This document shows positions 26,245-35,000 of a stretch of DNA of 64,000 nucleotides, piece after piece. The position numbers and the translations under genes are program-made. Below the pieces are notes generated by a model. It was not told the origin of the DNA. It searched no databases and worked only from the letters and a program-made list of their open reading frames with translations. Origin of the DNA: G963675935 sp963719005 (lineage in GTDB: Bacteria; Planctomycetota; Planctomycetia; Pirellulales; Thermoguttaceae); assembly GCA_963719005.1 (NCBI GenBank), contig CAVRAR010000001.1, positions 1 through 64,000 on the forward strand, in the 5' to 3' direction. The number at the start of each line of letters is the position of its first letter. Within the stretch, counting starts at the first letter, position 1.

Positions 26245-26617
26245 GGAAGTGGAAAGACGGCGTCTTCCGCCCGGAAACTGGTTCTCGGCGTCTTTTCTCC
26301 CCTTTCTTCTTGACGCCTTTTTCTCCTTGTCCCCTGGTGTTTTTCCGCCCAAGAACCAAGTCAGGCTGGAAAAATCATCAGAATATCTATTGACAGGACG
26401 GAAAATGTCGATAAAGTGTACTATGATGATCGTGATACTAATGATATGCTTGCCGTCGGTGGCTAGGAGCGTCTGGTCGTCCGCATAAATGGCATTAGCC
26501 ATAGTGACTGGCCGGTGCGTCTGGGCCGGGGACTCTTGGAGAACATGCGTACCAGGGCGTGAGACCGCCTTTTTCAATCGTCTGAGACATCACTACGTTG
26601 ATAAGGATACACATGTT
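26245..26617. other. Leader region of the sulfate-assimilation cluster
   Basis: An imperfect hairpin (GGAAAGACG with CGTCTTCC) follows the transporter stop and may terminate it. Further on lies a possible operator/promoter (26389-26414). No gene seen; no recognisable SAM or cysteine riboswitch. Confidence 0.45.
26389..26414 (+). promoter_or_regulatory. Possible operator and -35 region of the sulfate-assimilation cluster
   Basis: TATTGACA and TGTCGATA form an inverted repeat separated by 10 bases. The left arm contains a consensus TTGACA. An arrangement like this suits a dimeric repressor such as an Rrf2-type regulator acting on cysteine genes; the regulator itself is not in the window. Confidence 0.3.
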
Positions 26618-26914
26618 ATGTGGCGGCGATTCGCACAGAAGAAAGCACTTGCGAAGACAATCTCGTGGCGAGGTTTGTCCTTCGTCTTTACCACGTTCGG
26701 TGTTTGGGCCGTCACTGGGCGGCTGAGCTTGGCGGCCTCGGTCGGCGTCTTGGAAGTCGCCGTCAAGTTCGTCGGCTACTACCTGCACGAGTGTCTCTGG
26801 GAGTCGGTCGCTCGTCATGGCGTTTCCAACCTCCCTTTTGTCGCTTGGTTTCGAGCGAAAGATGCTTGGCTCGCCCGGGAGTCCTGCACAATCCAGCCAG
26901 AGGAGTCAATCTGA
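26618..26914 (+). CDS. DUF2061 small membrane protein
   Basis: 98 aa. ALAKTISWRGLSFVFTTFGV and EVAVKFVGYYLHECLWE are the conserved DUF2061 helices. DUF2061 genes often accompany sulfate-assimilation genes, and here the stop TGA overlaps the ATG of the APS/PAPS reductase. The longer frame from 26489 lacks support. Confidence 0.8.
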   Translation: MWRRFAQKKALAKTISWRGLSFVFTTFGVWAVTGRLSLAASVGVLEVAVKFVGYYLHECLWESVARHGVSNLPFVAWFRAKDAWLARESCTIQPEESI

Positions 26915-27732
26915 TGAGTGCTGCCACGATTGAGCGAGAAGCTTCCACAGCGAATGGGTTCTATGTCAACTGCGATTTTGGCCTGCGCACCAATGGAGAG
27001 AGCCTCGCACCCGTCATGCCAACGGTCGCGCGGGTGAATCGCGCAGAGGAAATTGAATGGCTGCGTTGGCAGAGCATGGGTCTGGAAGGCGCTTCCCCGG
27101 AGGAAATCCTCACATGGGCGGTCGATCGCTATTTTCCCCGTTTCACGATGGCCACAGGGCTGGGGCCGGAGGGATGTCTGATCATCTCGATGCTGGCAAA
27201 GATTGAGCCGCGAGTGTATGTCTTCAATCTCGATACCGGTTACCAGTTTCCGCAGACGCTCGAACTCCGCGACCGGATCGCGGAAAAGTACGGCATGGTG
27301 GTTGATCTCCAGCGACCGGAGCTTTCGGTCGAGGAGTACGAGGCGGCGCACGGCGGCCCCCTCTATCGAACGAATCCTGACCAGTGCTGCCATGACCGCA
27401 AGATTGCCGTGCTACATCGTGTGGCAAAGGATTTCGATGCGTGGGCCAGCGGAATACGCCGCGATCAGAGTCCCTGCCGGGCCAATACGCCCATTGTTCG
27501 CTTGGACAGCAAGTTCGGATTGGTTAAAATCAGTCCCCTGGCTTCCTGGAGGAAGAAGGAGGTTTGGAGACGGATTGTGAAAGACCAGATTCCCTACAAT
27601 CCGCTCCACGATCGCGGATACCCCAGCATCGGTTGCCAGCCCTGCACGCGCTCCGTGGTGCATGGCGAGGATGAGCGGGCAGGGCGCTGGAGCGGCTTGT
27701 CCAAGACGGAATGCGGGTTGCACACTCAATAG
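26914..27732 (+). CDS. cysH: Phosphoadenylyl/adenylyl-sulfate reductase
   Basis: 272 aa. Reduces activated sulfate (APS or PAPS) to sulfite using thioredoxin. FNLDTGYQFPQTLELRDRI is the nucleotide-binding signature, and ECGLH at the C-terminus holds the catalytic cysteine. CC (in NPDQCCHDRK) and CQPC (in GCQPCTRS) are the four cysteines of a 4Fe-4S cluster, typical of APS-type enzymes. Followed 44 nt later by sulfite reductase. Confidence 0.93.
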   Translation: MSAATIEREASTANGFYVNCDFGLRTNGESLAPVMPTVARVNRAEEIEWLRWQSMGLEGASPEEILTWAVDRYFPRFTMATGLGPEGCLIISMLAKIEPRVYVFNLDTGYQFPQTLELRDRIAEKYGMVVDLQRPELSVEEYEAAHGGPLYRTNPDQCCHDRKIAVLHRVAKDFDAWASGIRRDQSPCRANTPIVRLDSKFGLVKISPLASWRKKEVWRRIVKDQIPYNPLHDRGYPSIGCQPCTRSVVHGEDERAGRWSGLSKTECGLHTQ

Positions 27733-27776
27733 CGCGACCCCTTCGGCGCCGCAACATTGATGGGAAGGAACGCGAC

Positions 27777-29210
27777 GTGACCGACTCGAAGTTCATACGA
27801 TTCCCGTGTGAGACTCTGCCAGAGAATCCGGCACAGGCACGATTGCTGGGAATCTATCCGCAGAGATCGGAAGGACCAGACGGGCTTTTCATGCAACGGG
27901 TGAAGGCGCCGGCAGGGCGATTGACATTGGAGCAGTGGTACGGACTGGCGGAATTGGCCGCCCGATTCACGCCAGACTATCCGCTGCACGTGACCACGCG
28001 GCAGAACGTTGAATTACACGGGTTACGCAAGGAAGACTTGCCGGCTGTACAGCGGGAAATCGACTCGCTGGGCTTGACCGGAGCCGCCGCCTGCGGCGAC
28101 GCGGTGCGCAATATCACTGTTTGCCCCCGCAACGGTTGCTGCCTTGGCACGTGGGACGTCGGCGACGTGGTGTGTGCCGTCCGGGCAGCCGTGAAAACGC
28201 TGCCCTGGCGTGAAGACTTGCCGCGGAAATTCAAAATCAGCGTTTCCGGCTGCCGCGAGGCCTGCGCACGACCCTGGATGAACGATGTGGGACTGACGGC
28301 CAATCAGGACGGCAGCTTCCGTGTCGTTTTGGCCGGCTCGCTGGGGGCGAAGCCCGGCTTGGGGTTGCAGGTTTACGATTCGCTGCCGCCCGACGACGTA
28401 TTGCCGCTGATTGTTGCGGTGCTTCGTTTGTTTCACGTCGAGGGCGAGCGCACGAACCGGAGCCGGGCAAGGCTGCGCCATCTTCGTCAGCGACTCGGCG
28501 ATGAAGTCTTTCGGCAACGGGTGGAAGGACTGCTGCAAGCGGAGAAACGCGAAGGCCGCTGGCCCACGCCACCTCTGCGCCGCGTGGAAATCGAAGTCAC
28601 GCTACGCGAGCGGCTCTATCTGCCGCTGGGCGACATCGCTCCCAACGCCGTATTCGAGATAGTCAACGCGACCCGCGCCGTCAAAGGAGAGGTGCGGCTG
28701 GGAATGTGCCACGATCTGCTGATCTTTGCCGAAACAAAGCCGACGTTAAGCCCGCGAGTGGCGGCGTTGAGCAGCGAACCGTCAATCGTCGCGTGTCCCG
28801 GTTCAACATGGTGCTCGCGAGGCATCGTCGATTCGCGAGCAGCCGCGAGTCGCATTCGCCGTGAGTTGCCAAACCGTTGCGGCCTGCTAATTGGGATTAC
28901 AGGATGCCCGAACAACTGCTCCCAAGCTGCCACCGCAGACATCGGGCTTGTTGGGCGAATGTTGCGCCGCAATGGCCAAGAGCACGTCGAGGGGTTCAAG
29001 CTCTATGCCGGCGGCGGTAAGGGCGAAACGCCGGCGTTGGCCGAGGAGCTTCATCCCGGTTTCCCGGCGGAGACGGTCCACGAGGCCGTGGCATGGCTGG
29101 CCGAGGAGTATCGCCGCGCCAACGGCGACCATCCAGCGTCGTTTGCCGACTTCGTCGTTGCGTCGGGCGCGGCACTCCGCGATGAACTCGACCTACGATA
29201 CGGCCATTGA
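27777..29210 (+). CDS. Sulfite reductase (siroheme, ferredoxin-type; nitrite/sulfite reductase family)
   Basis: 477 aa from a GTG with GGAAGGA 8 nt upstream. Two repeats of the ferredoxin-like half-domain are visible (PLHVTTRQNVELHGL in the first). Cluster/siroheme cysteines: CPGSTWC (28794 region) and GCPNNCSQ further on, plus SGCREACARP. The family also includes nitrite reductases. The neighbours cysH and siroheme synthase point to assimilatory sulfite reduction, giving sulfide for cysteine. Confidence 0.9.
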   Translation: MTDSKFIRFPCETLPENPAQARLLGIYPQRSEGPDGLFMQRVKAPAGRLTLEQWYGLAELAARFTPDYPLHVTTRQNVELHGLRKEDLPAVQREIDSLGLTGAAACGDAVRNITVCPRNGCCLGTWDVGDVVCAVRAAVKTLPWREDLPRKFKISVSGCREACARPWMNDVGLTANQDGSFRVVLAGSLGAKPGLGLQVYDSLPPDDVLPLIVAVLRLFHVEGERTNRSRARLRHLRQRLGDEVFRQRVEGLLQAEKREGRWPTPPLRRVEIEVTLRERLYLPLGDIAPNAVFEIVNATRAVKGEVRLGMCHDLLIFAETKPTLSPRVAALSSEPSIVACPGSTWCSRGIVDSRAAASRIRRELPNRCGLLIGITGCPNNCSQAATADIGLVGRMLRRNGQEHVEGFKLYAGGGKGETPALAEELHPGFPAETVHEAVAWLAEEYRRANGDHPASFADFVVASGAALRDELDLRYGH

Positions 29211-29224
29211 GGCTCCAGTTTCTA

Positions 29225-31276
29225 ATGTCATACGACGAACACGATGGGGCTGCGATGAGCATTTCAACCGTCCTTGCGCGAGAACAGACCGACTCGCAGC
29301 GGCAGGCTGCCGCCACGTATCTGTCCCTGGCGATCCGTGCTTCTGCTTTGTCCTGTTTGGTTGTCGGCGGCGGTCGCGTCGGCGCCCGCAAAGCTGTAAC
29401 GCTCTGCCTCGTAGGGGCCAAGGTCACCGTACTTTCGCCCGCAATTTCGACGCGGCTGCAGGGGTTCGTCGATCAAGGTCAGATCGAGTGGCTCGAATCA
29501 GAATATGCGCCGTCGCAGATATGTGGTTTCCGCCTGGTTGTGGCAGCCACATCCGATCATTCGCTGAACCTGCAGATCGGTCAGGATGCGGAGCGCGCGG
29601 GGATCTTATCTTGCGTGACGTCCTCGGCCGACTCGTCTAGCGTCATTTTTCCCGCCGTTTGCAGCGACGGCGATCTTGCTGTCGCGGTTCATTCGCACGG
29701 GAGGAATTGTCGGCAGTCACAAGCCATGCGGAATCGCATTGCCGTTTGGCTATCGGCTTCACGGCAATCGCGCAAAGCTCGCGGCGGCAGCCGAAACCTC
29801 CGCGGCAAAGGCCCTACGCACGCTGGTGAACCTGATGCCCGGCGTAGGGAGTCGCCGGGAACGGGAAGAGTCTATATTGTCGGCGCTGGCCCCGGCGCGG
29901 CCGATCTAATCTCCTTACGCGGCTACCACGCCCTACGCTCGGCCGACGCCATCCTGCTCGACCAACTCCTTCCCGCGACTTTCCTGGAAGACCTTGGCAT
30001 TTCCTCAGCCGACAAGCTGGTCCAACGGCCGGGAAGCGAAGGACTCCGTTGGAGCCAAGAGGAAATCGAGCGATGGCTGGTGGCCACCGCCGCAACCGGC
30101 CGAACCGTGGTTCGTCTGAAGGGCGGCGATCCGTTTATCTTCGGCCGTGGCGACAGCGAAATCGAATCCCTGTCCCGTCATAGTATTCCCTGGGAAGTGA
30201 TTCCCGGTGCTAGCACGGCGACCGCGGTACTCACCAGCGCCGGATTGCCGTTGACCAGGCATGGCCAAGCACGCTCGTTCGCGGTGACAACGGCACGAGT
30301 CGAGGGCGGTTGCATCTCTGAATCCTTTCCACGTGCCAACTCGCTGGTGATTCTCATGGGCCTAGCCGTCTTGGATCAGGTGATGTCGCGGCTGCTGGCT
30401 GGCGGGTGGCCGCCCGAGACGCCGGCGGCGATCGTCGAACGCGGAACGCTTACGTGGGAGCGGCGAATAACCGGCCCCATTTACCGGTTGGGCAAGTTGG
30501 CGCAGCAAGCCGGTATGAAATCACCTGCGCTGGTTCTCGTCGGCGAGGCAGCCAGAACGATCGCGGCAGTCCCTCGCCGGCCGACAATCCTCTACACCGG
30601 CCTGGATGCCGGGGACTTTCGCATGTTGGGAAACGTTTTACACTGGCCTGCCCGAGCGATGGTCCCCAATCCAGACGGACGGCGGCTCTTCCCGCGCGCC
30701 CTTGCAGCTATCAGTCGGGGGAACGTGGATTGGGTCGTCTTCACCGACAAATTCGCCGTCAGGACGTTTTGGACAGCGGCCACCGATGATCGATTGGACG
30801 CTCGTGTGATGGGCGGCGCCAAGATCGCGGCCCTCGGCGCGGGCACGGCACGCCAACTCGAACGCCATGGCCTTTGGGCTGATGCAGTGATTACGGAAAA
30901 TGACCTTCAGCAGGCAACCGCGGTGCTCGGGGACGTGTCCGACAAAGGCGTGCTGGTGGTGCAGGGCACTCACACTCCGCGGGGACTCCGCCGACAGCTT
31001 GAGGAAGCCGGCGCGACGGTGAATCGCCTCGCGTTGAACCTGCTTGTGCAACATCCCGAGTTGGGCCGTCCGCTTCCCGACCATGATGTCGTCTATTTCG
31101 TCAGCCCTGCCGGGGTCCGCGTCTATGCGGAGACTTACGGCAAGGAAGCCTTTCGACGCGAGGTTTGGTGCCTTGGCAGGGCCACGCAAGAGGCGCTGGC
31201 CGAATGCGGAGTCTCGGCAACCGTTGTGCGTCCACAGCAGCCGATTCCGAACGCGGCAGACACCGCCGGTTCGTAG
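29225..31276 (+). CDS. Fused siroheme biosynthesis protein: Met8-like, CobA (SUMT), HemD domains
   Basis: About 683 aa with three enzyme domains. Residues 15-200: precorrin-2 dehydrogenase/ferrochelatase (LVVGGGRVGARKAVTLCLVG). Residues 215-455: uroporphyrinogen-III methyltransferase (VYIVGAGPGAADLISLRGYH; RLKGGDPFIFGRG; VIPGASTATA). Residues 465-675: uroporphyrinogen-III synthase-like (VDWVVFTDKFAVRTF; IAALGAGTARQLERHG; YFVSPAGVRVY). One protein could thus take hydroxymethylbilane to siroheme for the reductase just upstream. Starts at 29225 or 29255 are both possible. The C-terminus ends in ADTAGS at a palindromic repeat. Confidence 0.88.
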   Translation: MSYDEHDGAAMSISTVLAREQTDSQRQAAATYLSLAIRASALSCLVVGGGRVGARKAVTLCLVGAKVTVLSPAISTRLQGFVDQGQIEWLESEYAPSQICGFRLVVAATSDHSLNLQIGQDAERAGILSCVTSSADSSSVIFPAVCSDGDLAVAVHSHGRNCRQSQAMRNRIAVWLSASRQSRKARGGSRNLRGKGPTHAGEPDARRRESPGTGRVYIVGAGPGAADLISLRGYHALRSADAILLDQLLPATFLEDLGISSADKLVQRPGSEGLRWSQEEIERWLVATAATGRTVVRLKGGDPFIFGRGDSEIESLSRHSIPWEVIPGASTATAVLTSAGLPLTRHGQARSFAVTTARVEGGCISESFPRANSLVILMGLAVLDQVMSRLLAGGWPPETPAAIVERGTLTWERRITGPIYRLGKLAQQAGMKSPALVLVGEAARTIAAVPRRPTILYTGLDAGDFRMLGNVLHWPARAMVPNPDGRRLFPRALAAISRGNVDWVVFTDKFAVRTFWTAATDDRLDARVMGGAKIAALGAGTARQLERHGLWADAVITENDLQQATAVLGDVSDKGVLVVQGTHTPRGLRRQLEEAGATVNRLALNLLVQHPELGRPLPDHDVVYFVSPAGVRVYAETYGKEAFRREVWCLGRATQEALAECGVSATVVRPQQPIPNAADTAGS

Positions 31277-31371
31277 CACAGGCATCCCGCCTGTGCCCCC
31301 GCCGAACTCCGACCGACAAAGAATCCGACCGACAAAGAAATTGTCGCACGGTCGTCGCTACTCAATTGAGT

Positions 31372-31622
31372 TCAACCCGAAGGGTTTTCAGCCATTAGCC
31401 GCGGGTCGAGTGCAGCGACACCCCCGGAACCGATGCACGATAATCTCTCCTGAACTCAACCCGAAGGGTTTCCAGCCATTAGCCGGGGGTCGAGCGCAGC
31501 GACACCCCCGGAACCGATGCACGATAATCTCTCCTGAGCTCAACCCGAAGGGTTTCCAGCCATTAGCCGGGGGTCGAGCGCAGCGACACCCCCGGGAACC
31601 GATGCACGATAATCTCTCCTGA
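31372..31622. repeat. Tandem repeat, three units of 84 bp
   Basis: Units begin with TCAACCCGAAGGGTTT at 31372, 31456 and 31540. Each contains AGCCATTAGCCG, GGGTCGAG, ACACCCCCGG and GCACGATAATCTCTCCTGA. Units 2 and 3 are nearly identical; unit 1 differs at a few positions. CCCGAAGGG and related words recur in the long stem at 57979-58200. Confidence 0.9.
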
Positions 31623-31914
31623 CCTCGAAGAGGTCACAGCCATTACTCCGCGCATCGGCCACCCATCGTTCTCAGCCAGCCGTCCCGCCAAATCTCAACG
31701 AGGTTTCGTAGCCGGCCGCGCGTCCTCCCTCATCTTCTCGGCCGAAGGCTTCCCGCTCACCCAGCCGAGGGTGCTGCCTCTCGCCTTGCATCGGTTCCTG
31801 GCTCCCTTCCTCACCCGACTTGAGACACCCTTTTTCCCCGAACCGCAATCAGCCTTGTGGAAGTGACGAGTGGGTCGATCGTCTAACGAAGCGATTCCGC
31901 TTGGATTCAGTGCG

Positions 31915-32109
31915 CCGTCCCCGCGGCCGTCCGTGGAAATCGTAGACCGACAGCAGATAAAGACTCCCGACCCCTTTATCGGTCTATCGGTCGCGGTGGC
32001 AGGAGCGGACGGCGAAGCGACTGGGTCTGCAATCGACGCTCCGTCCCCGCGGTCGTCCGTGGAAATCACAGACCGACACCAGATAGAGACTCCCGACCCC
32101 TTTATCGGT
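31915..32109. repeat. Pair of 69-bp direct repeats
   Basis: 31915-31983 and 32041-32109, each starting CCGTCCCCGCGG and ending ACCCCTTTATCGGT, about 90 percent identical, 126 bp apart. Further CTTTATCGGT words follow to 32170. Confidence 0.8.
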
Positions 32110-32213
32110 TCTTCGGTTCTTCGGTTCTATCGGTTTCTTTATCGGTTTTTCCGACCCCTTTATCGGTCCATCAAGAAGCAGATCAAACGAATTGCAGAGG
32201 AACGGGGTGGCCG

Positions 32214-33405
32214 TTAACGTGAGGCAGCAAAGAACACCATGATACGTTGATCCGCGCCGAACGCGCCACTAAGGACTTCATGCTCACCAAATAGATATTC
32301 TGCCCCTCCATAAAACGTGAATTGCGTCCCTGGCTTCGACGTGTCCTTGTTCGGGGTACATCGAGCATCGTGCCAGACAAGGTTCACCGAAAAATAGTCG
32401 CCTCGCTTGTACGGCACAGTTGCGTTTCCGGGGACCAACTGACTATCCAGGTCAATGTGACTGTATACGAACGATGAACGAAGGTTCTCGGTCCAGTCGT
32501 GTTGGTATCCACCAAAATAGGCAAATACCGGCAAGGGGTCGATCAGATTGGTCGTTGAATTGTACGCAGCATCATTTACTGGATTCAGTACATGAAGATC
32601 GGGAAAGTAATGCCCGATACCCTCCCCAAAAGTCGCCGAGAACATGACATAGTCGTACAAGCCGTGAACTGGGTCGTCTTTGCCACGAACGGTGTATCGA
32701 CCGCTTAACTGCGTACCCCATCCGGTTGTTTCCTCTCGAACCACGGGTACAACGCCCTTTCGATCGTCCTCGATCCCGAGATCACGGATCAACGCGCCAA
32801 ACTGAATATGCCAGACCTCGTATGGAACCTGCGTTTGGGTGCAAGCATCAGTTACCATCCCGCCTTCTTGGTAGCGAAGGGTTCCAATGAGATCCGGGTA
32901 TCTTGAAAAACCAGAATAGTGCGTGACCGAGCCCGCTGCCGGCGCGAGGATGTCCGCACCCGGCGCCTCGATGCCGAGATTCGCGTATAGCCCAGTCATT
33001 TCTTCAGGTTCTAACACGGCAAAACGAATTTGCGGCTGTGTAGTGACTCCGGTCGTGGTTCGAATCGCGGGCCGGCCGATAGGGCCGGCCAAATCAGCGC
33101 TTTCGGGCAAGGCGCTGATATCTGTAAACGTGCTGTCCGTTGCACCGAGTGAGAGTCTCTTCCATTTCACATAAGCGGACGGCAGTTGCACTTGGAATGA
33201 ATCAGTTGACTGAGATAAGACTTCAAACTGAACTTGCCCTTTCAGCTCATCGCCCGCGGCTGAAAAGCCGAACCCGGCACCACTACCATTCGCCGTAAAG
33301 CCTGCTTGCCCGCCTGTGCCATAGTATACGTCTCCTCGCACGGGAATCGCGGAGGGAAGGAACAGCGATAATGCGCTGGGGTTCATGCGTGCGGTATCAT
33401 AGAAA
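32214..33405 (-). pseudogene. DcaP-like outer-membrane porin, 5' end lost to IS3-family insertion
   Basis: The frame runs from the IS boundary (FYDTARMNPSALSLFLPSAI) to the stop at 32214. The alternating beta-strand pattern with aromatic girdles (QTHDWTENLRSSFVYSHI in part, DYFSVNLVWHD, FTFYGGAEYLFGEHE) and a C-terminal strand MVFFAASR fit DcaP-type trimeric porins. An internal ATG at 33386 exists, but the signal peptide and first strands are missing, so the product would not be exported. Confidence 0.75.
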
Positions 33406-33641
33406 TGTCTTGGTTCAGCGTGAAATGGAAACTTCGATTGGCTTGCTAGGATCGTCCGGGTGTTGAAGTTGGTTGGTAGTGCTTGGATTTTTCGCTTTGG
33501 TGTTGTAAGCGAGGGAGGTGGGCGGCAGCAGAACCACCGCCCGGACCTCGCTCACAACCCCTGGGGCGGCGCTCGGGTCGGTTCCCACCGGAGCCCTATC
33601 CTCCGCCCAGGTCGTCTCTCATCGTAACGTCCTTCTTTCGA

Positions 33642-34577
33642 TCAGGCAACCGTCCGCAAACGGGCCGCCTCTCGCTGCTCCTTTCTACGCTCGCGGGCCT
33701 CCGTCAGTTTGCGATCGCGGGCTGCGAAGATCTCCGCCTCACGGCCCGCCAATTTGTCCGCCGGCGCCACATAGCCAATCGCGCTGTGCAATCGCACCTC
33801 GTTGTAGTGCTCCACGTAACGAGCCACAATGCGGATGGCATCCTCCAGCGAGATCGGCGTGCCCGGCCGCAGGCACTCGCCCTTGATGCTCCCGTGAAAT
33901 CGCTCCAGTTTGCCGTTGCTCTGCGGATAGTACGGGCTGGTGCGCACGTGCGTCATCCCGCAGATGCGAATGAACTCTTTGAAGTCCTTCGCCAAAAACT
34001 GCGACCCATTGTCGCTGATGATCCGCGGCGTCTCCTTGGGGAACTTCTCCCGCGCGCGTTGCAGGATCGTCAGTTCATCTTGCTCGGTCATCGAGCGGCG
34101 AATCTCCCAATGCACGGTGTAGCGGCTGTAGCCGTCGAGGATCGTCGTCAGGTAGTAAAACGTGCCGTGGATGTTGAGGTAGCTGATGTCGATATGCCAG
34201 TGTTCATGGGGTTTTTGCGGCTGTTGGAAGCCCGTGCCTTTCTTCGACGGCTTGTTCGTCGAGCGCCCGATGCGGCCCGCCGCCTTCAATACGCGATAGA
34301 CGCTGCTGGGACTGACGGCCACCACGTCGCGGTCGAGCATCATGAACGCCAAACGCCGGTAGCCTTCCAGTGGATACTCGAAGGAGAAGCGGATGATGGC
34401 CTGCTTCTCCCAATCTTCGAGCCACCAGTCGCGCGGCACCCAGCCGTTGTGTTCGTTCCGCTTGCCGTAGCGATCCTTCCAGTCGTGGAACTTGCTCTGG
34501 CCAATGCCCAGCCAAGCCACGAACTTTCTGGCGGGAATCTCCGTGCGCTCGTTCCAACGGCGCACGTAATCGACCAC
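33642..34577 (-). CDS. IS3-family transposase OrfB (intact)
   Basis: 311 aa, rve integrase core with D (HIDISY), D (SDNGSQF) and E (KLERFHG), the last two 35 residues apart. The annotated start is a GTG at 34577, but the frame continues upstream and would normally be entered by -1 frameshifting from OrfA. Confidence 0.93.
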   Translation of the reverse strand: MVDYVRRWNERTEIPARKFVAWLGIGQSKFHDWKDRYGKRNEHNGWVPRDWWLEDWEKQAIIRFSFEYPLEGYRRLAFMMLDRDVVAVSPSSVYRVLKAAGRIGRSTNKPSKKGTGFQQPQKPHEHWHIDISYLNIHGTFYYLTTILDGYSRYTVHWEIRRSMTEQDELTILQRAREKFPKETPRIISDNGSQFLAKDFKEFIRICGMTHVRTSPYYPQSNGKLERFHGSIKGECLRPGTPISLEDAIRIVARYVEHYNEVRLHSAIGYVAPADKLAGREAEIFAARDRKLTEARERRKEQREAARLRTVA

Positions 34578-34612
34578 TTCATCGCGAGTGTCGTGGGGAA
34601 CCCAACGTCCGT

Positions 34613-34927
34613 TTAGAGTTCCCCATTCTCTTTTGCGCGGACGTTCTCCTCCATCAGTTCGGAGATGACCTCGTTCTTCTGAACGAGCTTGGCCCGCAGT
34701 CGGGCGACTTCCTCCTCCTGGGCGGAAAGCCTCCTGGCCTCGCGTTTGGCGACCGGGTGAAAGGCGGCCGGCGCGTTGTCGAACAGGATTTTCTGCCAGG
34801 CGTAGATTTGGTTCGGCTTGATGCCGTACTCGTCGCAGAGGTCCGAGATGGGCACTTTATCGACCAGATACCTCTTGAGAATGGCAGCCTTCTGGTCCGT
34901 GCCGAAATGTCGTCGTTGTCCACTCAT
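34613..34927 (-). CDS. IS3-family transposase OrfA
   Basis: 104 aa, HTH plus coiled coil, one residue shorter than copy 1 because the A run near its end has four instead of seven bases (34631-34634). That removes the usual A-AAA-AAG slippery heptamer. Confidence 0.9.
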   Translation of the reverse strand: MSGQRRHFGTDQKAAILKRYLVDKVPISDLCDEYGIKPNQIYAWQKILFDNAPAAFHPVAKREARRLSAQEEEVARLRAKLVQKNEVISELMEENVRAKENGEL

Positions 34928-35000
34928 GAAATTCTCCTCGTCTGGGGGAAGATTCTAACCCAGGCGACCGAGAATTTCCATTTCCAATTGGTTCAAGACA

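Larger units (their letters stand above)
31277..32213. other. Repeat-rich gene-free stretch
   Basis: Holds a REP-like palindrome (GCACAGGC...GCCTGTGC) at 31276-31300, three 84-bp tandem repeats, and a separated pair of 69-bp direct repeats. Frames across it (for example repeated NPKGFQPLAGG peptides) merely translate the repeats. Confidence 0.7.
33406..35000 (-). mobile_element. IS3-family insertion sequence, copy 2
   Basis: Same ends as the copy at 3244-4843 (TGTCTTGG left, CAAGACA right), same orientation, about 95 percent or more identical. It sits between the porin fragment and the M41 fragment, with no target duplication (left flank agaaa, right flank ttgtc). Confidence 0.92.

Noticed and set aside
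26245..26617. SAM-type riboswitch before the sulfate genes
   Set aside because: The conserved SAM-I core and its pseudoknot partners could not be found; only a possible operator remains.
31372..31622. 84-bp repeats as a CRISPR array
   Set aside because: Units are directly joined without unique spacers, only three copies, and no cas genes nearby.
31695..32069. 124-codon minus-strand frame in the repeat region
   Set aside because: Encodes the 69-bp direct repeats twice (STDDRGDGAS/STDGRGDGAL) and has no other support.
3244..35000. A simple composite transposon made of the two IS3-family copies
   Set aside because: The interval includes core genes such as trmL and the sulfate cluster, and there are no outer target duplications; rearrangement between independent insertions is more likely.
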